Source: JAHBNG01 sp039028975 (GTDB lineage: Bacteria > Chloroflexota > Anaerolineae > Caldilineales > Caldilineaceae). From it: a DNA stretch of 64,000 bases. A program made the translations under genes and the position numbers. The stretch covers positions 85,779 to 149,778 of the forward strand of contig JBCCHB010000015.1 of the NCBI GenBank assembly GCA_039028975.1, in the 5' to 3' direction. A model generated the notes under the pieces. It was not told the DNA's origin, ran no database searches, and saw nothing but the letters and a program-made list of their open reading frames with translations. Numbering within the stretch: position 1 is the stretch's first letter; each line of letters opens with the position of its first letter. Shown piece after piece: positions 8,380 through 16,900 of this stretch.

Positions 8380-10131
8380 CTATCGGGGAGGAATCCCCGC
8401 ATATTCAAATAAACGACCAGCTACCCGACCAAAAATTGGTGCAGCTGAGGTGGTTGCCCACTGGCTGATCAACATGTTGGGCCGATCTAACTTGATAAGA
8501 ATCACAAATTCAGGAGCCTCTACCGGCCCAAAGCCGACAAAGCTAGCAATAATCTGATCGTCCAAGTAGCCACCTTCACCTGGAATTTGAGCCGTTCCGG
8601 TCTTGCCTGCCACGCGATACCCTTGAGGGATTGCTGATTGGACATTCGTCTCTACAACGCCTACCATCATCTCTGTCAACTGGCTGGTCGATTTAGGTGA
8701 AATGACCTGATGGACAACAGTTGGCTCGGTCTCTTGCACTTGGCCATCCTGAATGCGAGATTGAACGATGTAAGGACGTAACAATTTCCCTTGATTGGCA
8801 ATCGCAGCAACGGAGCAAATCATCTGAATGGGCGTTACAGCAATCCCTTGGCCAAAGCTATTGGTTGCCACATCAGAGTAGCTCCACTCAGGGCTGCTTG
8901 GCGTCTTCAACAGGCCAGGGATTTCGCCCGCCAAATCCACTTTTGTCGCTCGGCCAAAGCCAAAGCTACGGATATACTCATATAGCCGATCTGGGCCAAG
9001 TCGCTCTGCAATCTCGGCTGTGACTACGTTGATCGATAACGCCAACGCCTCTGCAGCTGTAACATCCCCATAGGCAGTCCGGGTGCTATTAAAGATTATT
9101 CGCTCACCAACCGTAATCGAACCGCTATCTACAAAGCGGGTATAGGGAGCCACAATTTCACTGTCAATGGCCGCAGCCATTGTGATCACTTTAAAGATCG
9201 AGCCAGGCTCGTATTGAGCGCTGATGGCTGGATTAGTAAAGAGTGAAAGGTCCTTCACGGTTGGGTACGCATTGGGATCGTATGCTGGCCAGTTTGCCAA
9301 CCCTCGGATCGCCCCTGTGTGGGGATCCATGACAATGATTGTCCCACCCACAGCCTGGTAAAGTTCGACTCCCAACTTTAACTCATCCTCAATAATCCAC
9401 TGAATACCTCGATCAAGGGTTAACACAAGATCATGCCCGGCGACCGATGGAATAAAGCGACGTACCTCTTGTGGTAAGCTGTCAATGGAAAGGCTATTTC
9501 GGGGATCGGTCAAGCTCACCCCATCTGCCTGCAAAAATGTGTTATAATACTCTTCCAAGCCGTAGTGGGCATCTCTAGATGAAGATAGCCCAACAAAGCC
9601 AATTGTCTGAGCAGCTAATTCTTTTTGTGGGTAGTATCGCTGAGGGATGGGCGCAATCTCCAAGACCTGAAGAAATGGGTAGGCATCACTTGTTTCTTGA
9701 ACCCACTGCGAGATCATCTGCCCTTGCGAGAAGGGGATGTCCTTAGCCAACATCAGATAGTTCTTCTCAGCATTGAGCTGTAGTTTCAAAATTGTTTCGG
9801 CTGCATCCAGGCCGATGAATGATTCCAAGCCATGGGCTAATACGGCTCGTTCCTCTTCACTTTTCACCTGATCTGGTGCAATTCTCAACTCGTAGATAAA
9901 TCGGTCCCCTGCCAAAAGATTGCCATTGCGATCAACAATGATGCCACGAGCGGCCGGATTCCGAGACGGTAAGTCGGGAAGTGATTCGACATCGCCAAAT
10001 ATCTGGTAGCTTAGCAAGCGAAGAAATATGAATAATGTCAAAGTGATGAATATGCTCACGATGAACCATACTCGCCCAAGGTATCTTTGGTGGGCCTCTT
10101 CGGAAGTCTCTTGCCGTAATGAATCTTTCAT
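8380..10131 (-). CDS. ftsI: FtsI/PBP3-type class B penicillin-binding protein (septal transpeptidase)
   Basis: This is a membrane-anchored D,D-transpeptidase that cross-links septal peptidoglycan. One N-terminal membrane helix (about residues 22-44) precedes a dimerisation domain with RGIIVDRNGN. The transpeptidase domain carries the three active-site motifs: SIFK (SxxK, in YEPGSIFKVITM), SIN (SxN, in ALSINVVTAE) and KTGT (in VAGKTGTAQIPGE). The 583-residue length is typical and no PASTA domains are present. It sits between the FtsL-like gene and murF, as in other dcw clusters. The start is ATG at 10131 with no obvious ribosome binding site. A family 1 element lies immediately upstream. Confidence 0.95.
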   Translation of the reverse strand: MKDSLRQETSEEAHQRYLGRVWFIVSIFITLTLFIFLRLLSYQIFGDVESLPDLPSRNPAARGIIVDRNGNLLAGDRFIYELRIAPDQVKSEEERAVLAHGLESFIGLDAAETILKLQLNAEKNYLMLAKDIPFSQGQMISQWVQETSDAYPFLQVLEIAPIPQRYYPQKELAAQTIGFVGLSSSRDAHYGLEEYYNTFLQADGVSLTDPRNSLSIDSLPQEVRRFIPSVAGHDLVLTLDRGIQWIIEDELKLGVELYQAVGGTIIVMDPHTGAIRGLANWPAYDPNAYPTVKDLSLFTNPAISAQYEPGSIFKVITMAAAIDSEIVAPYTRFVDSGSITVGERIIFNSTRTAYGDVTAAEALALSINVVTAEIAERLGPDRLYEYIRSFGFGRATKVDLAGEIPGLLKTPSSPEWSYSDVATNSFGQGIAVTPIQMICSVAAIANQGKLLRPYIVQSRIQDGQVQETEPTVVHQVISPKSTSQLTEMMVGVVETNVQSAIPQGYRVAGKTGTAQIPGEGGYLDDQIIASFVGFGPVEAPEFVILIKLDRPNMLISQWATTSAAPIFGRVAGRLFEYAGIPPR

Positions 10132-10170
10132 TGAATCAAGTAGTTATTTGTTAAGCTGTTATCCGCAGAC

Positions 10171-10265
10171 GTATAGTCCGCCAGAAAAGTCTTGTCCCGA
10201 TACTTGCCCCAATACTTTGGGAAACTCCGAGAATGGAGGGCAAGAACCTTTCTGGCCATCTATAA
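10171..10265. repeat. Family 1 palindromic element, copy 2 (reverse orientation)
   Basis: The left end reads GTATAGTCCGCCAGAAAAGT and the right end CCTTTCTGGCCATCTATAAT, so this copy is reversed relative to the one at 3405. The core CTCGGAGTTTCCC (reverse strand) is shared. It lies between the ftsL-like gene and ftsI in the same transcription unit. Confidence 0.7.
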
Positions 10266-10356
10266 TGTGAACTCTCCCGCAGCGTTCGGAGCCTCTTCGG
10301 AGTACCCGAAGGAACTAGCCAGAGTAAAGCGACGAGTCTCTAATTGCCATTACGAT

Positions 10357-11130
10357 TTATTGGCTATTGATTGGGCCGTTGTAGTTTGTTCGGATATCGA
10401 TAGTACCCATGAGACGATCGACTACACTTTGAATAGCAGGGAAAAAATACGTCGACGCCCTTTCCTCTAAATTTCCATCCAAATTAACCTGAGCCATGAC
10501 AACCACCTGTGGGTTTGGGCTGGTGGAATTATTTGTCTGCTTTTGTACTCTGTTTTGAGAATTTTGTAGTTGGTCACTCGTCATCATAGAAACAGTGGTG
10601 ATGGGGGGGAACTTAATTGACTGTTGTTGCGTTGATAAAGTAAGTTGCGACTCATTTGATGGATCTGCTGGCTCGGTTGCCAGTCCACCATGAGATTCCT
10701 TTGTTTCAAGTAGAGATGCCAACTTCTCTTCAGTAACGGTAGCCACAGCATAAGATCGATCTGGTTTCGCTATAAAGCCGAGAAAATCACTCCGCTGCTG
10801 TACCTGCTCGATAGAGCTGTGGTGGGAAATCTCCCAGACGATCTGAGAATTCGTTCTTTGAATTTCCTGATATTGAGCTTCCAGTTCCTGTTGGGTGACT
10901 TTAGCGGCTAATATTTGAGAAGAAATATAAATATTAACGAGCAAACCGGCGCCAATCACTATTATAACAATGAAAAGACGTATAAATGTATGAATACTAT
11001 TGGGAAGCCATGCGTCTGGATGTAAATTCTGCCAAACAAAATTGTCTAACGGATTTGTTCCTGGAGATGAGGGAGTATCTCCATTTGATAGGCCAAAGAT
11101 GCTTGATGACGCGGCCGATTTTTGCAACAT
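10357..11130 (-). CDS. ftsL: FtsL/DivIC-like septum protein (positional assignment)
   Basis: A cytoplasmic N-terminal stretch of about 45 residues is followed by one strong membrane helix (about residues 48-72: FIRLFIVIIVIGAGLLV). An extracytoplasmic heptad-like coiled coil comes next (about 75-125, with EVELQA-type spacing and QRSDFLGFIAKPD after it). The C-terminal extension of about 120 residues is Ser/Thr/Gln-rich. Topology and position between rsmH and ftsI match FtsL, which forms a trimer with FtsB/DivIC and FtsQ and activates FtsWI. Sequence identity to FtsL is always low, so the call rests on architecture and order. It is longer than typical FtsL (100-120 residues). ATG start. Confidence 0.7.
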   Translation of the reverse strand: MLQKSAASSSIFGLSNGDTPSSPGTNPLDNFVWQNLHPDAWLPNSIHTFIRLFIVIIVIGAGLLVNIYISSQILAAKVTQQELEAQYQEIQRTNSQIVWEISHHSSIEQVQQRSDFLGFIAKPDRSYAVATVTEEKLASLLETKESHGGLATEPADPSNESQLTLSTQQQSIKFPPITTVSMMTSDQLQNSQNRVQKQTNNSTSPNPQVVVMAQVNLDGNLEERASTYFFPAIQSVVDRLMGTIDIRTNYNGPINSQ

Positions 11131-11337
11131 AACGCTGTATCTCTTGTTGGTGTCTTACTAGCAATTCCTATTCGTTGACAATACAGGTGTAGATAATCCA
11201 ATCTCAGATAGCCAAGCGAAATTCTCACGCCCGCGGGCTTATCACTGTGAAGGTAGGATGCTCTTCCTCTTCTGGACAAACGGGGGCAAGGCGGCACCGA
11301 GTTTGTTGACAGGCTGTATCGATTTTAATAGGAATCA

Positions 11338-12288
11338 CTAAATTTTTGCTGCAATTCGCAGCTTTGCCGAACGGCTACGGGGATTCCGTTCGACCTCGTC
11401 TCTATTTGGTACAATGGGTTTCCGCGTCAAAACGTCTAAAGTTGCGACGCGTTCATAGCCGCCCAGTGGATGAGTATCATCCCGTATGTAACGCTGGGAT
11501 TCCTTACGCATCCACTGCTTAACGATGCGATCCTCTAAGCTATGAAAGCTGATTACGGCAATGCGACCAGCGGTTTTCAACAAAGGCAAAGAAAGGGTCA
11601 ACGCTCTTTGAAGTTGGGTAAGTTCTTCATTTACCGCTATTCTGAGCGCCTGAAACGTCCGCGTGGCAGGGTGAATACGTTGTTTTGACGTTTTCGGGAC
11701 GGCACTAGAGACGACGGTTGCCAATTCGAGGGTAGATCGGATCGGTCGGTGGGCAACAATGCGCTTTGCGATGGCTCGACTACGCCGTTCCTCACCAAAT
11801 TGGTAAATGAGGTCGGCTATCTCCTTCTCACTCCATGTATTGATAATCTCGTCAGCAGTTTTATCTTGCCCTGGATCAAAGCGCATATCCAATGGGCCAT
11901 CATGACGAAATGAAAATCCTCTTTCTGATGTTTCAAGTTGGAAACTACTAAGCCCCAAGTCAAACAGTATCAGATCAACAGCTTCAAATCCTCTTTCTCT
12001 CGCAACTGCATCTAGCAGACTAAAGTTTGCTTGGACCAAAACAAGCTGGCCGACGCCTATTTCGTCTGCATATACCTGTGATACTCGATGAATAGCGGCT
12101 GGGTCAGCATCCAGCCCTAATACCTTTCCAGATGGGTAGACCAAATTTAGTAAAGCTTTGGTATGCCCACCGCCGCCTAGGGTGCAATCGATAGCTTTCC
12201 CGCCAGGGAATTTCGTCACGCCTTGGATAACTTCGTCCAGCAAGACAGGCTCATGGTTAACACCAGATGGATCATTGGGTACAACCAT
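11338..12288 (-). CDS. rsmH: RsmH (MraW), 16S rRNA C1402 N4-methyltransferase
   Basis: RsmH methylates N4 of cytidine 1402 in the ribosomal P site using S-adenosylmethionine. The start of the protein has NHEPVLLDEVIQGV. The SAM-binding loop is DCTLGGGGHTKALL, followed by GLDADPAAI, DLILFDLGLSSFQLE and RGFSFRHDGPLDMRFD, all RsmH signatures. The C-terminal region includes RTFQALRIAVNEEL and ISFHSLEDRIVKQ. At 316 residues it is full length. ATG start; it follows mraZ by 72 bp and belongs to the MraZ-controlled operon. Confidence 0.97.
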   Translation of the reverse strand: MVVPNDPSGVNHEPVLLDEVIQGVTKFPGGKAIDCTLGGGGHTKALLNLVYPSGKVLGLDADPAAIHRVSQVYADEIGVGQLVLVQANFSLLDAVARERGFEAVDLILFDLGLSSFQLETSERGFSFRHDGPLDMRFDPGQDKTADEIINTWSEKEIADLIYQFGEERRSRAIAKRIVAHRPIRSTLELATVVSSAVPKTSKQRIHPATRTFQALRIAVNEELTQLQRALTLSLPLLKTAGRIAVISFHSLEDRIVKQWMRKESQRYIRDDTHPLGGYERVATLDVLTRKPIVPNRDEVERNPRSRSAKLRIAAKI

Positions 12289-12360
12289 ACTCCCAGCCCC
12301 TCCTCTACGCTAACTCTTCTCCGAAAGCAAGATGAAGGCGAACAAGGGGCACAGCATTGC

Positions 12361-12798
12361 CTAGAAAAGATCCAAGATCCGTTCATCAACTTCGTCAAGT
12401 GCGCCGATATCTAACTCATCAACAGCATTCTGATCCCAAACCCCAGGACTCCAAATCTCCAAAAATGTGTGATTCCCAGCCACAATGGCTTCTGAATCAA
12501 TATCGGCAAACTCTCTCAGACGTTGGCTAATTAATATACGCCCTTGACTGTCCATGCTGACCCGCTCCGCCCTGGTAAAAAACTGACGTCGCAATTGGCG
12601 GGCCTTGCGATCCAATCTTTCCAAAGATTCTATCTTGGCGGCTCTGCTTTCCCACTCGCTCAAAGTGAAGACAAGTAGACACTGATCAAAAATACCTCTT
12701 GTAATCATCATCCCATCTTCAAGAAACCGTCGATGCTGAGGTGGCATGGTCATACGAAATTTGGCGTCTAGCTTCTGCGTGCTTTCACCGACGAACAT
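12361..12798 (-). CDS. mraZ: MraZ, transcriptional regulator of the division and cell-wall cluster
   Basis: MraZ is a ring-forming DNA-binding protein of the AbrB-like fold that binds GTGGG-type repeats upstream of its own gene. Both halves carry the family DxxxR motif: DAKFR near residue 10 and DSQGR near residue 85. The sequence begins MFVGESTQKLDAKFRM, close to the usual start. It has 145 residues (family 140-155). It is the first gene of the dcw cluster. The operator expected for it is visible 64-88 bp upstream of its ATG, immediately after a strong promoter, so negative autoregulation is likely. Confidence 0.95.
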   Translation of the reverse strand: MFVGESTQKLDAKFRMTMPPQHRRFLEDGMMITRGIFDQCLLVFTLSEWESRAAKIESLERLDRKARQLRRQFFTRAERVSMDSQGRILISQRLREFADIDSEAIVAGNHTFLEIWSPGVWDQNAVDELDIGALDEVDERILDLF

Positions 12799-12861
12799 TA
12801 TCCCAATTTAATCCAATTTTAGGGAAAGTCATGATAATTTAGGGCATTTAAGGGTGTTTCC

Positions 12862-12886
12862 CCCACATTCACCCACTTCTACCCAC
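12862..12886 (-). promoter_or_regulatory. MraZ operator: three GTGGG boxes at 10-bp pitch
   Basis: On the minus strand GTGGG occurs at 12886-12882, 12876-12872 and 12866-12862, exactly 10 bp apart and directly downstream of the -10 box. This matches the known MraZ binding pattern of repeated (G)TGGG boxes on one helix face. Binding would cover the transcription start region and repress the cluster. Confidence 0.85.
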
Positions 12887-12915
12887 AGTATACCTCAACT
12901 TCGCCCCCTTGTCTA
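12887..12915 (-). promoter_or_regulatory. Housekeeping promoter of the mraZ operon
   Basis: The minus strand reads TAGACA (-35, 12915-12910), a 17-bp spacer and TATACT (-10, 12892-12887). Spacing is ideal and the -10 differs from consensus at one base. Transcription would start at about 12880, inside the MraZ boxes, with an approximately 80-nt leader before the mraZ ATG. Confidence 0.8.
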
Positions 12916-13536
12916 GTCCCCAGAACAACAAACTTGGGATAAAATTTGGGAAAAACGAAAGTAGGATTACAGTTTTCGGATAGTGATTCATGTATAGTAG
13001 TCGTAAAGGTAGATAGTTTAGGCTTTTAAGGTAGATAGTTTGGGCTTTTTACGAGAGAGTGTAGTTGAAATTCAATCAAGCCCATAAAGGTAAATCCTGC
13101 TGCTTCTAAATGATCTGAATAGAGAATGATTAATTTGGAGGTGAGCGAATAGAGTATGGGTTCTCCATTTTTGGTATCAGTTACAGTACTTGGCTATTTT
13201 CAGTAGTTAGAGATGCAGGAGGCTGCACCACAGGGGATGAAAGTCGAACAAAATTACGCAGACTTTGTTTCGTTTTACTCCTTTAGTGCTTATTTGTGTT
13301 CAGGCCCGAGGATGCGTTGCATCTGTAACCAGGCGTAATGTTAGAGGCTGAATATTCAAACAGCCTCGGGTCGTCGTTAGTCGAGTAAACGGGCAAGGTA
13401 TATCTTGCCTCCACCAGAGGTAGAATATTCAAATGCCCTCTTACTGTTCTCACCAAACGAGGTGGTTGTGGAAATTTCATTGGCATTGCAGCCCACAAAT
13501 TTTGAAGTGGTTATTTTGCAAACAAATTTTCGACTC
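12916..13536. other. Divergent intergenic region between the mraZ and rpoB promoters
   Basis: No credible gene is present. Two adjacent 22-bp units beginning AAGGTAGATAGTTT at 13006-13027 and 13028-13049 differ at one base. A family 3 repeat lies at 13203-13253. GGCAAG and CTTGCC flank six bases near 13393-13410, a small hairpin. GAATATTCAAA occurs twice, near 13347 and 13424. A 71-codon minus-strand frame at 13283-13498 has no family resemblance and was not accepted. Confidence 0.5.
13203..13253 (+). repeat. Family 3 repeat, copy 1 (about 50 bp)
   Basis: This stretch begins GTAGTTAGAGATGCAGGAGG and contains CACCACAGGGGATGAAA. It matches the minus strand of 53055-53104 over about 50 positions with roughly six differences. 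It lies in non-coding DNA in both places. It could be a conserved small RNA segment, a protein-binding site or a mobile-element remnant. Confidence 0.6.
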
Positions 13537-13565
13537 TTGACAAATAACCTTTATTCCACTATAAT
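13537..13565 (+). promoter_or_regulatory. Consensus promoter of rpoB-rpoC
   Basis: TTGACA at 13537-13542, a 17-bp spacer and TATAAT at 13560-13565 form a perfect sigma70/SigA-type promoter. Transcription from about 13572 leaves a leader of roughly 420 nt before rpoB. A second possible -10 (GAGTATAAT, about 13964-13972) lies close to the start codon but lacks a clear -35. Confidence 0.88.
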
Positions 13566-13737
13566 AGTCTAGTTACAGTTCGGCCGCTTAATTGTGTTGC
13601 CAAATCAAAAAACAACCTGTGGTGAACTCTATTAAAGAATGATAGTTTTTCGCTTTAGCGGTCCCCATAAAAAGCTAGAATCTTTAACGCAAAAGTACTT
13701 TAGGGATACCCAAGTTATATAGTGATTTTTTTAAGAA

Positions 13738-13820
13738 GGCACCTTCGTGCCAATAGCACACCCGGAAGCAATGCAGCGGTTAGGGGGAGCTATTGGTACA
13801 GGTGTCTTATTGGCATTTTT
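13738..13820 (+). promoter_or_regulatory. Candidate attenuator in the rpoB leader with mutually exclusive hairpins
   Basis: TGCCAATA (13748-13755) can pair in three ways. In a small hairpin, GGCAC (13738-13742) pairs with GTGCC (13747-13751). In a 10-bp stem, TGCCAATAGC pairs with GCTATTGGTA (13789-13798). In a long stem, it pairs with TATTGGCA (13808-13815), extended by ACACC/GGTGT and followed directly by five T residues. The last looks like an intrinsic terminator and the second like its antiterminator. No known riboswitch class was recognised and the trigger is unknown. Confidence 0.5.
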
Positions 13821-13994
13821 CCACTCCCGCGTCATAAATCTACAAATTCATACGCTGATAGTTATGAAAATTCGTGACTTACGATTAGGTATTTTCAAAT
13901 TTTTCAAGATGTAAGGCGCTGATTTTCAAGCACAAGATTTTCAAACACAACTGAGTATATTGAGTATAATGGTTCAAATTCAGGGGTAAATCAG

Positions 13995-16900
13995 ATGACG
14001 ATGGCATCATTAGCAAATGGGTCTACTAGAACTCGGCGAAAAACGTACGCTAGAACACCCGCTGTATTAGACTTGCCCAGGCTCACAGAAGTACAGCTTC
14101 GTAGTTTTGAGTGGTTCAAGTCGGAAGGTTTAAAGGAATTGCTTGGGGAAATTTCCCCAATCGTCAGTTTCAACAAAAATCTTGAACTTCATTTTGGTGA
14201 CTTTTATTTTGGGGAACCTAAGTACCCTGAAGCGGAATGTCGTGAAAGAGATATAACATTCTCTGCACCACTTTGGGTCACAATTAAATTAGTCAACAAA
14301 GACACCGGCGAAATCAGTGAGCAGGAGGTCTTTATGGGGGATTTCCCATTAATGACCGAGGCTGCTACCTTTATTATTAATGGTAGCGAGCGCGTTGTCG
14401 TTAGCCAGCTGATTCGCTCGCCAGGTGTCTATTTTTCGGTTGAAGAGGATCGGAGTACTGGTCGCGAGCTAGGCGGTGGCAAGTTGATTCCCAATCGTGG
14501 TGCCTGGCTTGAGTTTGAAACAAGCAAACGCGACATTATTAGCGTGAAGGTTGATCGCAAGCGTAAGTTGCCTGTTACCATTTTATTGCGGGCCGTTGGT
14601 TTTGGTACAGACGACGAAATTCGAGATCTCTTTAAAGATGTTGATACAAACTATGATCACCCCTATATAGAATCAACATTGGAACGTGATCCGACTAGCA
14701 ACCCAACAGACAATTCAGAAAAGGGTGTTGAGGATGCCATGCTGGAGTTCTATAAGAAGCTACGGCCAGGCGATCCTCCAACGCTAGACAATGCCAAGAG
14801 CTTTGTCCAAAATTTGTTTTTTACCGCACGTCGTTATGATATGGGGAAAGTGGGCCGCTATAAGCTCAATCGGGCATTGGGGCTCGACACGCCGTTGGAA
14901 ACCAGGGTGTTGACGACCGAAGATCTGACGGCCGTGATTCGGTATATTGTGAACATCAACAATAGCCTAGCGGGCAAAACAGATATAGATCATTTAGGCA
15001 ACCGGCGTGTAAAAACGGTTGGCGAGTTGATTCAGAATCAGCTTCGTATTGGTCTTCTGCGTATGGAACGCGTTGTGCGCGAGCGGATGTCGATTCGTGA
15101 TCCAGAGCAAGTGACGCCCCTAAGCCTTATTAATATCCGCCCTGTTGTTGCGGCTACTCGCGAATTTTTTGGAGGCAGCCAGCTTAGCCAATTCATGGAT
15201 CAGACAAACCCGTTAGCTGAATTGACCCATAAGCGCCGCTTGAGTGCATTGGGGCCAGGTGGATTGCGTAGAGAGCGAGCAGGATTTGACGTTCGTGATG
15301 TACACCATAGTCACTATGGACGTATCTGTCCGATTGAAACACCCGAAGGTCCCAATATTGGCCTAATTGGCTCAATGGCAACCTACGGTCGGGTTAATGA
15401 CTTTGGTTTTATTGAGACTCCCTATCGCACAGTTCATCAAGCATTACAGTCCGATTCTAGCCAACTCTTGGGTAGAACATTGGATGCAGACATAGTCGAC
15501 CCATCAACCGATGACATCATCGCTGAAAAGGGTGACATGGTTGATGCAAACCTTTTGGAAGCTATCCAGCAACTTCCAAAAGCCGATGAAATTAAAGTTA
15601 AGCCCTTTGCTAGCAGTGACGTTGTTTATCTTACAGCAGATGAAGAAGAGCAAGCATCTATCGCTCAGGCATCTTCGACGCTCAATGCAATCGGCGAGTT
15701 CCAAAACCCGCGACCATCGGCTCGACGTTCGAAGAACTTTGAATTTGCCCAAGCAACTCAAATCCGCTATATGGATGTCTCGCCAAAGCAGATTGTGGGA
15801 GTTTCGGCTGCCCTGATTCCGTTTCTGGAACATGATGATGCAAATCGCGCCCTCATGGGATCTAACATGCAGCGCCAAGCTGTACCACTTGTACGACCTG
15901 ATGCCCCGATGGTGGGGACAGGTATGGAGTATCAGGCAGCCATCGATTCAGGTCAAGCTATCGTTGCCCGGAACAATGGCGAGGTTGTCCGTGTAACAGG
16001 CAATGAGATCATCATTCAAGAAAACGATGGGACTCGACGTACCTACTCACTGCGTAAATATAATCGCAGCAATCAGAGCACCTGTATCGATCAGCACCCG
16101 GTTGTTTTCAAAGGTGATATGGTCAAACCAGGCGATGTGCTAGCCGATAGTTCAAGCACAGACAACGGTGAATTAGCACTCGGCCAGAATGTAGTCGTTG
16201 CTTACTTAAGCTGGGAAGGTGGTAACTTTGAAGATGCCATTTTGGTTAGTGAGCGACTGATACAGAATGATAAATTTACGTCTTTCCATGTTGAAAAGCA
16301 TGAAGTCGATGCCCGTGAAACCAAATTAGGTCCCGAAGAGATTACACGAGACATTCCCAACATCGGTGAAGATGCCCTCAAGGATTTAGATGAGAACGGT
16401 GTCATACGCATCGGGGCAGAAGTCTCTCCTGGGGATATCTTAGTTGGTAAGATTACGCCTAAGGGCGAAACAGAACTAACGCCCGAAGAGAAATTGCTTC
16501 GGGCTATCTTTGGTGAAAAAGCCAGAGAAGTCAAAGATAGTTCATTAAAGTTGCCTCACGGTGAACGAGGGAAGGTCGTTGATGTTAGTATTTTAGATAA
16601 AGAAGAGTATCGAGATCTACCAGCCGGCGTAGAGAAGGTCGTACGAGTTAGCGTTGCTCAACGTCGCCGCTTAACAGAAGGTGACAAAATGGCTGGGCGT
16701 CATGGTAATAAGGGCGTTATCTCTAAGGTTGTTCCTGTAGAAGATATGCCATTCCTTGATGATGGAACACCAGTTGATATTATTCTGGATCCTTTGGGTG
16801 TGCCAGGTCGTATGAATATCGGTCAGATTCTCGAAAACCATCTAGGTTGGGCGGCCAGTCGGCTGGGATTTAAGGCTGAAACACCAGTCTTCGACGGGGC

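Noticed and set aside
13283..13498. 71-codon minus-strand frame in the mraZ-rpoB gap
   Set aside because: No family match or convincing ribosome binding site; it covers short hairpins and repeated GAATATTCAAA motifs.
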